Below the pieces are notes generated by a model. That model saw nothing but the letters and a program-made list of their open reading frames with translations, made no database searches and was not told the DNA's origin. The translations under genes were made by a program, and so were the position numbers. A DNA stretch of 13,381 bases from Deltaproteobacteria bacterium (GTDB lineage: Bacteria > Myxococcota_A > UBA9160 > SMWR01). Positions within the stretch are counted from its first letter, which is position 1; each line of letters opens with the position of its first letter. The stretch spans positions 1-13,381 of the forward strand of contig JAFDAW010000042.1 of the NCBI GenBank assembly GCA_019313605.1. The letters are read 5' to 3'. Positions 1 to 7,120 of the stretch are shown here, piece after piece.

Positions 1-486
1 GAGCGTCGACGTGTCGTGTTGCTCGAAAACGGCAGCCGCCGATCGCTGAGCCTCGACGACGACGACGCCGGGGGCAAATCGCTGGCGAGTTCCAAGCGCA
101 GCAAGCCGTCGACCCGAAAGACGACTTCCCGATCTTCGAGGCGCACGAGTGCCAGAACTCCGCGAAAACCCGCGGGCGACAAAAAAGATTCACCGGAGGG
201 AAATCCCTCCAGTCTCTACTCCCAGGCGAGAATCGTTCCCAAGATCGACCCGGAGTCGAACGTCGTCACGGGCCTCCAGCTCAGCGCCATCCAGTCGGGG
301 AGCGCCTTTGAAGAGGCTGGGATCGAAAACGGTGCCGTGATCACCGAAATCAACGGGGTTGCCGTCAGTGACATGGGCGCAAGCACTAAGATTATGGCCG
401 CGCTGACCGATTCGGATGAGGTAGAAGTGGTTACCGTGGACCAGAACGGTGATACGAAAATCCACAGGATCGCCACGCCTCGATGA
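1..486 (+). CDS. gspC: Type II secretion system protein GspC, 3' part (end of HR domain, linker, PDZ domain)
   Basis: The frame is open from the first base, so the N-terminus (membrane anchor and most of the HR domain) lies outside the window; 161 codons remain. The first ~18 residues (basic, then VVLLENG and LSL) look like the last strands of a GspC homology region. Next comes a ~55-residue low-complexity linker rich in Ser, Arg, Lys and Thr. Residues ~76-158 form a PDZ-like domain, with hydrophobic strand ARIVPKI, the segment SGSAFEEAGIENGAVITEINGV typical of PDZ carriers split by its Gly turns, and a closing strand EVVTVDQNGD. In the family, GspC is an inner-membrane protein that connects the platform to the secretin N-domains and helps recruit substrate. 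Its stop TGA overlaps the ATG of gspD. A GspC identity rests on the PDZ domain plus position directly before gspD; the basic linker is unusual. Confidence 0.87.
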   Translation, partial: ERRRVVLLENGSRRSLSLDDDDAGGKSLASSKRSKPSTRKTTSRSSRRTSARTPRKPAGDKKDSPEGNPSSLYSQARIVPKIDPESNVVTGLQLSAIQSGSAFEEAGIENGAVITEINGVAVSDMGASTKIMAALTDSDEVEVVTVDQNGDTKIHRIATPR

Positions 487-3050
487 GGGATCGAACGGCG
501 CATCTGAGAGCGGTGAATGGGAGGCGAGCGAACGTCATGACCTGGCGCGCTGGAAAATTCGCAGCGGTGATTCTGACCGCCGCGCTGCTGGGTCTAGGCT
601 CGGGGACGATTCAGGCGGACGATCTGGCTCAATTCGAAGAGGACGACCTCGTCCAACTCGACTTCAACGACGCGGAACTCACCACGATCATCGACGCGAT
701 CTCGAAGATGACCCAGCGCAATTTCATCTACGACGAACGCGTGCGGGGCAAGGTCACCATCAAGTCACCCACCCGGATCACCCGGAAGCAGGCCTACGCG
801 GTCTTCGAGTCCGTCCTCCAGGTCAAGGGTTTCACGACCGTCGAAACACCGGGCGGGGCCTTGAAGATCATTCCCGTGCGAGACGCCAAGCAGAGCAATA
901 TCGAGACGGCGAAGACCTCCCTGGCGCCCCCGAACACCGACCGCTTCGTGACGCGGCTGATCCCGCTCCGCTACATCGACGCCGATTCGATCACCAACAC
1001 CCTCAAGCCGCTGGTCTCGAAGGACGGCAGCATCGACGCCTACGAGCCGACCAACATGGTCATCCTGACCGAAGCCGCCACGAACATCCGGCGCCTTCTG
1101 GCGATCATGGAAGCGATCGACATCGAGACCTATCAGGACGAGCTCTCCATCTTCAAGATCGAACACGCGGACGCGTCCACCCTCGCCGAACAGGTCTCCG
1201 AAATCTACGGCGCCGAGGTGTCTTCAAGCCGCTCGAGTCGAAGCAGCTCGAGCCGGCGAACCAGCCGGTCATCGGCGAGCAGCAAGACTTCGGACAGATC
1301 GGGCAGCGGCACGGCCGGGCGCAACAAGGTTCGGCTGATGACCGACGAGCGCACCAATTCGGTGATCGCGCTGGCGCCCCGCGCCCAGATGCAGGACGTG
1401 CGCAAGCTGATCGAGCGACTGGATATCCCGGTCAGCGGAAGCGGCCGGATTCACGTCTATTACCTCCAGCACTCAGATGCGGAGGAGCTCGCGCTCACGC
1501 TCTCGTCGCTGGTGAGTGGCACCATGCCCTCACCCAGCTCGACGGCCTCCAGCGGTCAAGGCGCCACGTCGCTGCGAGCCGTCGTTCAGGGCCTCGCGGA
1601 GGGCGTCAAGATCACCGCAGATCCCGCCACCAACTCGCTCGTGATCCAAAGCAGCCGCGAGGGCTTCGACACGCTTTCCGAGGTGATCGCGAAACTCGAC
1701 ATCGAGCGACCGCAGGTGCTCGTCGAAGCGCTGATCATGGAAGTCGACATCACAGACTCTGAACATCTCGGCTTCCAGGGCGCCTTCCGCATCATCAACG
1801 GCAACCTGGATATCAGCACCGAGATTGCGCCTGGCGCCGCCAAGGGGTTCGCGTACGGCGGCCCGATTGGCGCCATGGTCGGCGGCGGACTCCCGTTGAT
1901 TCAGCAGGTATTGAGTGACTCGACGGAGGGTGGAACCGAAGACGGCACGATGATTCAGGCCGTTCTCACCGCTGCGGCCGGCGACAGTGGCACGAACATC
2001 ATCTCGGCCCCACACCTGCTCACGATGGACAACGAGGAAGCCGAGATCCGGATCGGGCAGAACATCCCGATCATCACCGGACGGACTCAAAGCGCGCAAG
2101 GCGTCAGCAATGCCACTGGCAATCTCGCGACCTCGGTGAACGTCGAGCGCCAGGACATCGGCGTCACGCTGCGGGTGACACCCCAGATCACCGAGGGCGA
2201 CAGCCTGCGGATGGAGATCTACCAGGAGATCAGCTCGATCAATGTCGGCCTCACCACGAGCGGTGCGCTCGGCGCTGCCGAAGACGTCGGCGTGCCGCTC
2301 TCGAAGCGCGAGATCGAAAACGTGGTCACGATCCGCGATGGCGAAACCGTCGTCATCGGCGGCCTGTTGAGCGACGAATACCAGGATACGGTTTCGAAAG
2401 TCCCGTTCCTCGGCGACATTCCGATCCTAGGTTGGGCGTTCAAATCCAGCCGACGGGAGCTGCGCAAGATCAACCTGCTCGTGCTCTTGACCCCCCATAT
2501 CATCCGCACACCGGAGCACCTCGAACGCGAGACGATCCGCAAGCGCGAAGAGTTCGCGGAGTCTTCGAAGGAAGGCCTCGAGTGGTCGGACCGCGAGCGC
2601 GCCGCCGAGCGCCAACGCCAGAAGGCCGCCAGGAAGGCCGGCGTGGAATACGAACCCATTGGCGACAATCCCGTTCGCAACGCCGTACTCCAACATCAGG
2701 CTCGCTATCCCGAGGAGCGCATCGCCGAAATCGAGCTCGCCTCGGCCATCGCGCGAGACGAGGCCGAGGCCGCCCGCCTCGCCGCCCTGCACGCGCCGGA
2801 ATTCGCCGTTCAGGCGGTGGTCGGGAAAGACGTCGACGAAGCCATCCACTCGCTCCAGGAGTTGATCGACGAGGGTTATGACGGAACGCTGATCTCGAAC
2901 GAGGTCGGAGGCTCGGTTTACTTCGACCTACAGATCGGCCCGTTTCCAACGATCGAAGAAGCCGAGCGGACTTCCGATTTGGTGCGAGACGTTCACGGTC
3001 TCGAACCGTTCGTGGTCGTCATCACTGAGGAAGAAGCGGAAGAACCATGA
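483..3050 (+). CDS. gspD: Type II secretion secretin GspD with C-terminal SPOR domain
   Basis: This is the outer-membrane channel of the T2SS (855 aa; usual length about 650-750). The ATG at 483 forms an ATGA overlap with gspC, as at other junctions here. An in-frame ATG at 537, behind GGGAGG (519-524), would give a more classical signal peptide, MTWRAGK plus a hydrophobic core ending GTIQA, so 537 is a serious alternative. Order: signal peptide (to ~45), N0 (~57-130), N1 (~154-216), N2 (~219-314) interrupted by a Ser/Arg tract (~247-276), N3 (~323-413), and the secretin barrel (~414-676) with the signature VPFLGDIPILGWAF at 640-653 and final LLVLLTPHII. An Arg/Glu-rich helical-looking linker (677-772) follows. 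Residues ~773-850 resemble a SPOR domain (FAVQAVVG start, YFDLQIGPFPTIEEAER, closing FVVVI). The secretin call is firm; the SPOR call is by pattern. Confidence 0.95.
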   Translation: MRDRTAHLRAVNGRRANVMTWRAGKFAAVILTAALLGLGSGTIQADDLAQFEEDDLVQLDFNDAELTTIIDAISKMTQRNFIYDERVRGKVTIKSPTRITRKQAYAVFESVLQVKGFTTVETPGGALKIIPVRDAKQSNIETAKTSLAPPNTDRFVTRLIPLRYIDADSITNTLKPLVSKDGSIDAYEPTNMVILTEAATNIRRLLAIMEAIDIETYQDELSIFKIEHADASTLAEQVSEIYGAEVSSSRSSRSSSSRRTSRSSASSKTSDRSGSGTAGRNKVRLMTDERTNSVIALAPRAQMQDVRKLIERLDIPVSGSGRIHVYYLQHSDAEELALTLSSLVSGTMPSPSSTASSGQGATSLRAVVQGLAEGVKITADPATNSLVIQSSREGFDTLSEVIAKLDIERPQVLVEALIMEVDITDSEHLGFQGAFRIINGNLDISTEIAPGAAKGFAYGGPIGAMVGGGLPLIQQVLSDSTEGGTEDGTMIQAVLTAAAGDSGTNIISAPHLLTMDNEEAEIRIGQNIPIITGRTQSAQGVSNATGNLATSVNVERQDIGVTLRVTPQITEGDSLRMEIYQEISSINVGLTTSGALGAAEDVGVPLSKREIENVVTIRDGETVVIGGLLSDEYQDTVSKVPFLGDIPILGWAFKSSRRELRKINLLVLLTPHIIRTPEHLERETIRKREEFAESSKEGLEWSDRERAAERQRQKAARKAGVEYEPIGDNPVRNAVLQHQARYPEERIAEIELASAIARDEAEAARLAALHAPEFAVQAVVGKDVDEAIHSLQELIDEGYDGTLISNEVGGSVYFDLQIGPFPTIEEAERTSDLVRDVHGLEPFVVVITEEEAEEP
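2799..3035 (+). other. SPOR-like domain encoded at the 3' end of gspD
   Basis: The translated segment follows the SPOR layout: strand FAVQAV, a first helix with Ala/Leu spacing (DEAIHSLQELIDEGYDG), strand TLISNEV, then GGSVYFDLQIGPFPTIEEAE with the family-typical GPF turn and Glu-Glu-Ala helix start, and the final strand FVVVI. In known proteins, SPOR domains bind peptidoglycan stripped of stem peptides. It replaces the C-terminal S-domain region that binds pilotin in enterobacterial secretins. Assignment is by eye. Confidence 0.75.
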
Positions 3051-4789
3051 GTGAAGCACCCCACCCCGAGCAAGCCCTCGAGCTGGGTGCGATTCTGCTG
3101 GGCACCACGCATCTCACCGAGGAACAACTCGACGGCGCGCGCGCGGCTCAGGCCGAAAGCGGCGGACGGCTTTCCGATCACTCGATTTCTTCGGGTCATG
3201 TCAGTGCCGACCAGGTACTGGAGGCCCTGAGTCAACAACTCGGCCTGTCGGTCCTTCCCAACATCGCCACCGGCGACATCGATGAAGAACTGATCGAGCG
3301 CGTACCGATCGCTTTTGCGAAGGCCCACGGAATCCTTCCGATTCGGCGAACGCCCGAGGGCATGATCCGTGTCGCGGTCACCAACCCCCTCGAAACCGCA
3401 CCCCTCGACGACCTTCGCCTGCTCTTCGAAGACTCCGAAATCCAGCTGGAACTCGCCAATCAACGCACGATCCTGGGTGCGATCAACGAGGTCTACGACC
3501 GCGGCGCCTCGGCGACGGACGCGCTCGCCGAAGACGCCGCCGAGGATCTCGACACCCTCGCGAGCGAAATCAGCCAGGAACCCCAGGACCTGCTCGAAGC
3601 CTCCGACGATTCGCCGATCATCAAACTGGTGAACTCACTGCTCCAGCACGCCGTCAAGGAGCGCGCGAGCGACGTTCACCTCGAACCCTTCGAGAACGAG
3701 CTGCGCGTGCGCTTCCGCATCGACGACGTGCTCTACGAACCCATCAAGCCCCTACCGCGATCCCTCCAGGCCAGCATCGTTTCGCGCATCAAGATCATGG
3801 GCGGCCTGAACATCGCCGAGCGCCGGCTGCCCCAGGACGGCCGGATTCGCCTCAAGATCGCCGGGCGCGACTACGACGTGCGGCTCTCGACCCTGCCCGT
3901 CACGCACGGCGAGCGCGTGGTCCTGCGTCTGCTTCCACGCACCTCGGAGATGACCGACCGCGAGCGGATCGGCTTCGGCGAACAGCAGATGGTCGCGATC
4001 CAGAAGTTGATCGCGCGTCCCAACGGGATCATCCTCGTCACCGGCCCCACCGGCAGCGGCAAAACCACCACTCTCTACGCCGCGCTTTCGTCGATCAACT
4101 CGACGGACAAGAACATCGTCACACTCGACGATCCGGTCGAAATCCAGCTCAAGGGAGTCGGGCAGATCGAGATCAACCCGAAGATCGGGCTGACCTTTGC
4201 GAGCGGATTGCGCTCGATCTTGCGCCAGGATCCGAACGTGATCCTGATCGGCGAGATCCGCGATGTCGAGACTGCGGAGATCGCGATCCAGGCCTCGCTG
4301 ACCGGTCACCTCGTCTTCTCGACCCTGCATACCAACGACGCGCCGAGCGCCATCACCCGCCTCGTCGACATGGGGGTCGAGCCGTTTCTCGTGGGTTCAT
4401 CGCTGGTGGCGGTTCTCGCGCAGCGACTCGTCCGGGTCCTGTGCAAGAAGTGCCGGGAAGAGTACGTGGCCACAGCCGAGGAACTCAAGGAGATCGGAGT
4501 GCGCCCTCCGGATCGCCCGGTAAAGGCCTACCGCGCCACGGGATGCGCGGATTGCAACTTCACCGGCTACCGGGGTCGGGTCGGGATCTTCGAGCTGATG
4601 CTCATCGACGACGATCTTCGCGCCCTGGTATCGCAGAACATCGATTCCAAGACCATCAAGCAGGCCGCAATCCGCAAGGGCATGCGCACACTGCGCGGTG
4701 ACGGTGCGCTCAAGGTCTTGCAGGGAATCACCTCGAGTGCGGAAGTGTTGCGCGCAACCGAGGAAGAAGGCAGCGTCGCCCAGATCTGA
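3047..4789 (+). CDS. gspE: Type II secretion ATPase GspE
   Basis: This is the cytoplasmic hexameric ATPase that drives pseudopilus assembly (580 aa, slightly longer than usual). The ATG overlaps the gspD stop as ATGA. Residues 12-35 and 41-64 form two 24-residue MshEN-type repeats, 5 residues apart, followed by the rest of the GspE N-domain to ~150. An acidic linker (~150-190) leads into the core. Walker A is GPTGSGKT at 333-340, Walker B is VILIGEIRD at 398-406, and the His box is STLHTND at 425-431. Conserved segments SDVHLEP and RLPQDGRI are present. The zinc-binding four-cysteine element is intact: Cys466, Cys469, Cys500 and Cys503. All catalytic elements are present, so the enzyme should be active. 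PilB or MshE would be alternatives, but position between gspD and gspF plus the cysteine element settles GspE. Confidence 0.97.
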   Translation: MSEAPHPEQALELGAILLGTTHLTEEQLDGARAAQAESGGRLSDHSISSGHVSADQVLEALSQQLGLSVLPNIATGDIDEELIERVPIAFAKAHGILPIRRTPEGMIRVAVTNPLETAPLDDLRLLFEDSEIQLELANQRTILGAINEVYDRGASATDALAEDAAEDLDTLASEISQEPQDLLEASDDSPIIKLVNSLLQHAVKERASDVHLEPFENELRVRFRIDDVLYEPIKPLPRSLQASIVSRIKIMGGLNIAERRLPQDGRIRLKIAGRDYDVRLSTLPVTHGERVVLRLLPRTSEMTDRERIGFGEQQMVAIQKLIARPNGIILVTGPTGSGKTTTLYAALSSINSTDKNIVTLDDPVEIQLKGVGQIEINPKIGLTFASGLRSILRQDPNVILIGEIRDVETAEIAIQASLTGHLVFSTLHTNDAPSAITRLVDMGVEPFLVGSSLVAVLAQRLVRVLCKKCREEYVATAEELKEIGVRPPDRPVKAYRATGCADCNFTGYRGRVGIFELMLIDDDLRALVSQNIDSKTIKQAAIRKGMRTLRGDGALKVLQGITSSAEVLRATEEEGSVAQI

Positions 4790-4796
4790 GGTTTCC

Positions 4797-6023
4797 GTGC
4801 CGGTTTATGCGTTCAAAGGGGTCAATGCGGCCGGCAAGTCCATCAACGGACTTCTCGATGCCGAATCCTCGCGAACCGCCCGCGGCAAGTTGCGCAAAGA
4901 CGGCGTCTACCTCACCGAACTCTCCGAACAACGAGGCGTCACGAGCGTCAAGGCGGCGGCGGGCCGCAGCTTCCAACTGCCGAGCTTCTCGCGCATCCCC
5001 CCACTCGATCTCGCGCTCGCCACCCGCCAGGCCGCGACGCTGTTGGGCTCGGGCATCCCGCTCATCGAGGGACTCAGCGCTCTCACCGAACAGACCGAGA
5101 ACGTCCGGCTGCGCACCGCGCTCGGGCAAGCCCGGGACCGCGTCAACGAGGGAGCGCATTTTGCCGATGCGCTCGCCCAGACCGGAGCCTTTCCAGATCT
5201 CTACGTCAGCATGGTCCGCGCGGGAGAGGCGGGCGGCGCGCTCGAGACCGTGCTCGAACGGTTGGCCGACTATCTGGAGAGTCAAGTTCGGCTGCGGAAC
5301 AAAGTAAGCTCGATCCTCATCTATCCCAGCGTGATGTTCGGCTTTGCAATGCTTGTGGTGGGCGTCCTGGTGACCGTCGTCTTGCCCCAGATCACCGAGC
5401 TGCTGACGAGCCTCAATCAAGAACTCCCCTTCTACACGCGCTGGATCATCGCGATCTCCGAATTCGCGAGGGTTTGGTGGTGGGCGATCGCGATCGGCAT
5501 GCTGGGCCTTGTGATGGGCCTGCGCATCGCTATCCAGACCGAGCGCGGGCGCGAAACCTTCGACATCTTGAAGCTGCGCCTGCCGGTGATCGGCCGAACG
5601 GTGCGCATCATCGCGATTGCGCGCTTTTCACGAACCCTCGCGACGCTGCTCGCGGGCGGCCTACCGATCGTCCGCGCTCTCGAAACTGCGAAACACGTCG
5701 CGAACAATACGGTGCTGGGGCGCGCCATCGACGCAGCTCGTGAGAGCATCATCGAGGGTGCTAGCGTGGCGGCTCCACTGCGAAACAGCGGCGAGTTCCC
5801 GCCCATGGTGACCCATATGATCGGGGTCGGAGAGCGCAGTGGACAGCTCGAAGCGATGCTCTCCAAGATCGCCGATACCTACGAGGAACAGGTCGAAACG
5901 ACAGTGACCCGAATGACCGCATTGCTCGAACCCCTGCTGATCCTGCTGATGGTGGGGATCGTCGTGGTTATCATCCTTGCGACACTCGTGCCGCTACTCC
6001 AGGTCACCAGCTCGATTTCTTGA
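4797..6023 (+). CDS. gspF: Type II secretion inner-membrane platform protein GspF
   Basis: This polytopic inner-membrane protein couples GspE to pseudopilin insertion (408 aa, the normal family length). I start it at the GTG at 4797, which gives the family N-terminus MPVYAFKGVNAAGKS and sits 5 bases after GAGG (4788-4791). Starting further upstream inside gspE would add 33 basic, non-family residues. Two T2SSF repeats are visible: residues ~75-200 (TRQAATLLGSGIPLIEGL, then VRAGEAGGALETVLERLADYL) and ~275-400 (FSRTLATLLAGGLPIVRAL, then IGVGERSGQLEAML). Three hydrophobic segments follow the usual pattern: after the first repeat (SVMFGFAMLVVGVLVTVVL), in the middle (WWWAIAIGMLGLVMGL), and at the C-terminus (LLILLMVGIVVVIILATLV). 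It begins 7 bases after gspE ends, consistent with the ATPase-platform pairing. Confidence 0.96.
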   Translation: MPVYAFKGVNAAGKSINGLLDAESSRTARGKLRKDGVYLTELSEQRGVTSVKAAAGRSFQLPSFSRIPPLDLALATRQAATLLGSGIPLIEGLSALTEQTENVRLRTALGQARDRVNEGAHFADALAQTGAFPDLYVSMVRAGEAGGALETVLERLADYLESQVRLRNKVSSILIYPSVMFGFAMLVVGVLVTVVLPQITELLTSLNQELPFYTRWIIAISEFARVWWWAIAIGMLGLVMGLRIAIQTERGRETFDILKLRLPVIGRTVRIIAIARFSRTLATLLAGGLPIVRALETAKHVANNTVLGRAIDAARESIIEGASVAAPLRNSGEFPPMVTHMIGVGERSGQLEAMLSKIADTYEEQVETTVTRMTALLEPLLILLMVGIVVVIILATLVPLLQVTSSIS

Positions 6024-6026
6024 ATT

Positions 6027-6031
6027 GGAGG
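6027..6031 (+). promoter_or_regulatory. Strong ribosome binding site of gspG
   Basis: GGAGG lies 7 bases before the gspG ATG, in the only AT-rich spacer among the gsp genes (TTGGAGGATTACAA). It is the best Shine-Dalgarno match in the operon. This fits the need for GspG, the major pseudopilin, to be made in excess over its neighbours, and it fixes the gspG start. Confidence 0.8.
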
Positions 6032-6038
6032 ATTACAA

Positions 6039-6515
6039 ATGCCCGAAACTGTAGGGCGAGACCCGATCGTTCGAGCCGGCTCGAACGCGGGTTTCACGCT
6101 GATCGAAATCATGGCCGTCGTGCTGATCATCGGTTTGCTCAGCACGATCGTGGGCGTTTCCATCTTTGCGCAAGTCGACAAGGGCCGCGTCACTACGACG
6201 CGCGTCCAGATCGCGAACCTCGAATCCGTGCTCGAGATCTATCGCATGGACAACGCCCGCTACCCCACCACCGAACAGGGCCTCGATGCGCTGATACACG
6301 AGGCCGACGGCGCCAAGAGCTTCCCGCCAGGCGGATATCTCCAGAAGCGAAAATTACCCCAAGACGCCTGGAGCAACCCCTTTGAGTACGAGCAGCCTGG
6401 CCAGAACAACTCCCACTCGTTCGACCTCTGGTCCTACGGAGCCGATGATAAACCCGGCGGTGAGGGCGTCGATGCCGACATCGGAAATTGGGACGAAGGC
6501 GGAGAGGAAAACTGA
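6039..6515 (+). CDS. gspG: Major pseudopilin GspG
   Basis: GspG is the main subunit of the periplasmic pseudopilus (158 aa, typical). The ATG at 6039 has a near-ideal ribosome site and no other start exists before the cleavage site. The leader is 18 residues, longer than the usual 6-10, ending SNAG; the prepilin peptidase should cut before Phe19, giving mature FTLIEIMAVVLIIGLL with Glu at +5. The family body follows: ARYPTTEQGLDALI, then PQDAWSNPFEYEQPG, then SYGADDKPGGEGVDADIGNW. The last segment carries the acidic residues that hold calcium in characterised GspG proteins. A short acidic tail (DEGGEEN) ends the protein. It follows gspF by 15 bases. Identification is essentially certain. Confidence 0.97.
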   Translation: MPETVGRDPIVRAGSNAGFTLIEIMAVVLIIGLLSTIVGVSIFAQVDKGRVTTTRVQIANLESVLEIYRMDNARYPTTEQGLDALIHEADGAKSFPPGGYLQKRKLPQDAWSNPFEYEQPGQNNSHSFDLWSYGADDKPGGEGVDADIGNWDEGGEEN

Positions 6516-7120
6516 GAGCGGACGCACACCGCGCGTGGGATCGGGCGGGGTTCACCCTGCTCGAAATTCTCGCGGTCCTGCTCATCGGCGGGCTGCTGAT
6601 GAGCATCATGTTGCCCAACTTCGGCGCCGTGCAGACCCACAAGCTGCGGAACTCTGCCGAGCAGATCGTCGAGCGGATCGATTTTGGCCGACAGCGCGCG
6701 GTGATGACCGGTGTCCCGCATCGGCTGGCGATCGATCTGGATGCTGGCACCTACCGACTGGAGTGGCAGGGAGACCGCCCCGCCGAGCAGAAGAAGCCGG
6801 CAAAGCCCGACCTCGAGTTCGAGTTCGAGCCGGACGCGGAGACGCAGCTCTCCCTCGCACCACCGCCATCAACGGAGCGGAGCTTTGAAACACTGCAAGG
6901 GCCTCTCGGAAAGCTCGAAACCCTTGGCAGGGGCATCGAATTCGCGTGGATCGAGACGCCCGGTGGCGAAACCGACTTCGGCGAAGCGCACATCACCTTC
7001 GAAGGTGATGGCACGTCGTCGTACACACTGCTCGTACTCGACGAACCCGGTGGCCGCGAACTTGCGCTGGAAATCCTGCCCCTGGCCGAAATGGTGCGGA
7101 TTCTCGATGAGGAATTCTGA
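6488..7120 (+). CDS. gspH: Minor pseudopilin GspH
   Basis: This minor pseudopilin sits between the pseudopilus shaft and its tip in known systems. The coordinates use the TTG at 6488, the only standard start before the cleavage site, giving 210 aa; a CTG at 6512 with a good ribosome site is the better-supported biological start (202 aa). The prepilin motif is RAG cut before FTLLEILAVLLIGGLL, with Glu at +5. The segment NSAEQIVERIDFGRQRAVMTGVPHRLAIDL matches the GspH helix-then-strand layout when read in parts, with RLAIDLDAGTYRLEW as the first strands. The middle contains a Lys/Pro/Glu-rich stretch (~98-120) that is not typical. It overlaps gspG by up to 28 bases and gspI by 14. Sequence beyond the N-terminal third is poorly conserved in this family, so the call relies on motif plus position. 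Confidence 0.88.
   Translation: MGRRRRGKLRADAHRAWDRAGFTLLEILAVLLIGGLLMSIMLPNFGAVQTHKLRNSAEQIVERIDFGRQRAVMTGVPHRLAIDLDAGTYRLEWQGDRPAEQKKPAKPDLEFEFEPDAETQLSLAPPPSTERSFETLQGPLGKLETLGRGIEFAWIETPGGETDFGEAHITFEGDGTSSYTLLVLDEPGGRELALEILPLAEMVRILDEEF
6501..6507 (+). promoter_or_regulatory. Ribosome binding site pointing to a CTG start for gspH
   Basis: GGAGAGG lies 4-7 bases before a CTG at 6512-6514. That CTG overlaps the gspG stop as CTGA, the same geometry as the ATGA junctions elsewhere in the operon. The only standard start codon in this frame before the prepilin cleavage site is TTG at 6488, which has no such purine run in front of it. Confidence 0.5.

Noticed and set aside
449..1762. A 437-codon plus-strand open frame across the start of gspD
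   Set aside because: It overlaps gspD in another frame, its product is mostly Arg, Gly, His and Pro with no domain, and gspD is unmistakable. It is a by-product of high GC.
3752..4330. A 192-codon minus-strand open frame opposite the gspE catalytic core
   Set aside because: Its product is Asp/Arg/Leu-rich with no motif, and the opposite strand encodes the Walker and His-box elements of gspE.
4698..4796. Upstream GTG extension of gspF into gspE
   Set aside because: It would add 33 basic residues not found in GspF. GTG 4797 with GAGG 5 bases before it gives the exact family N-terminus.
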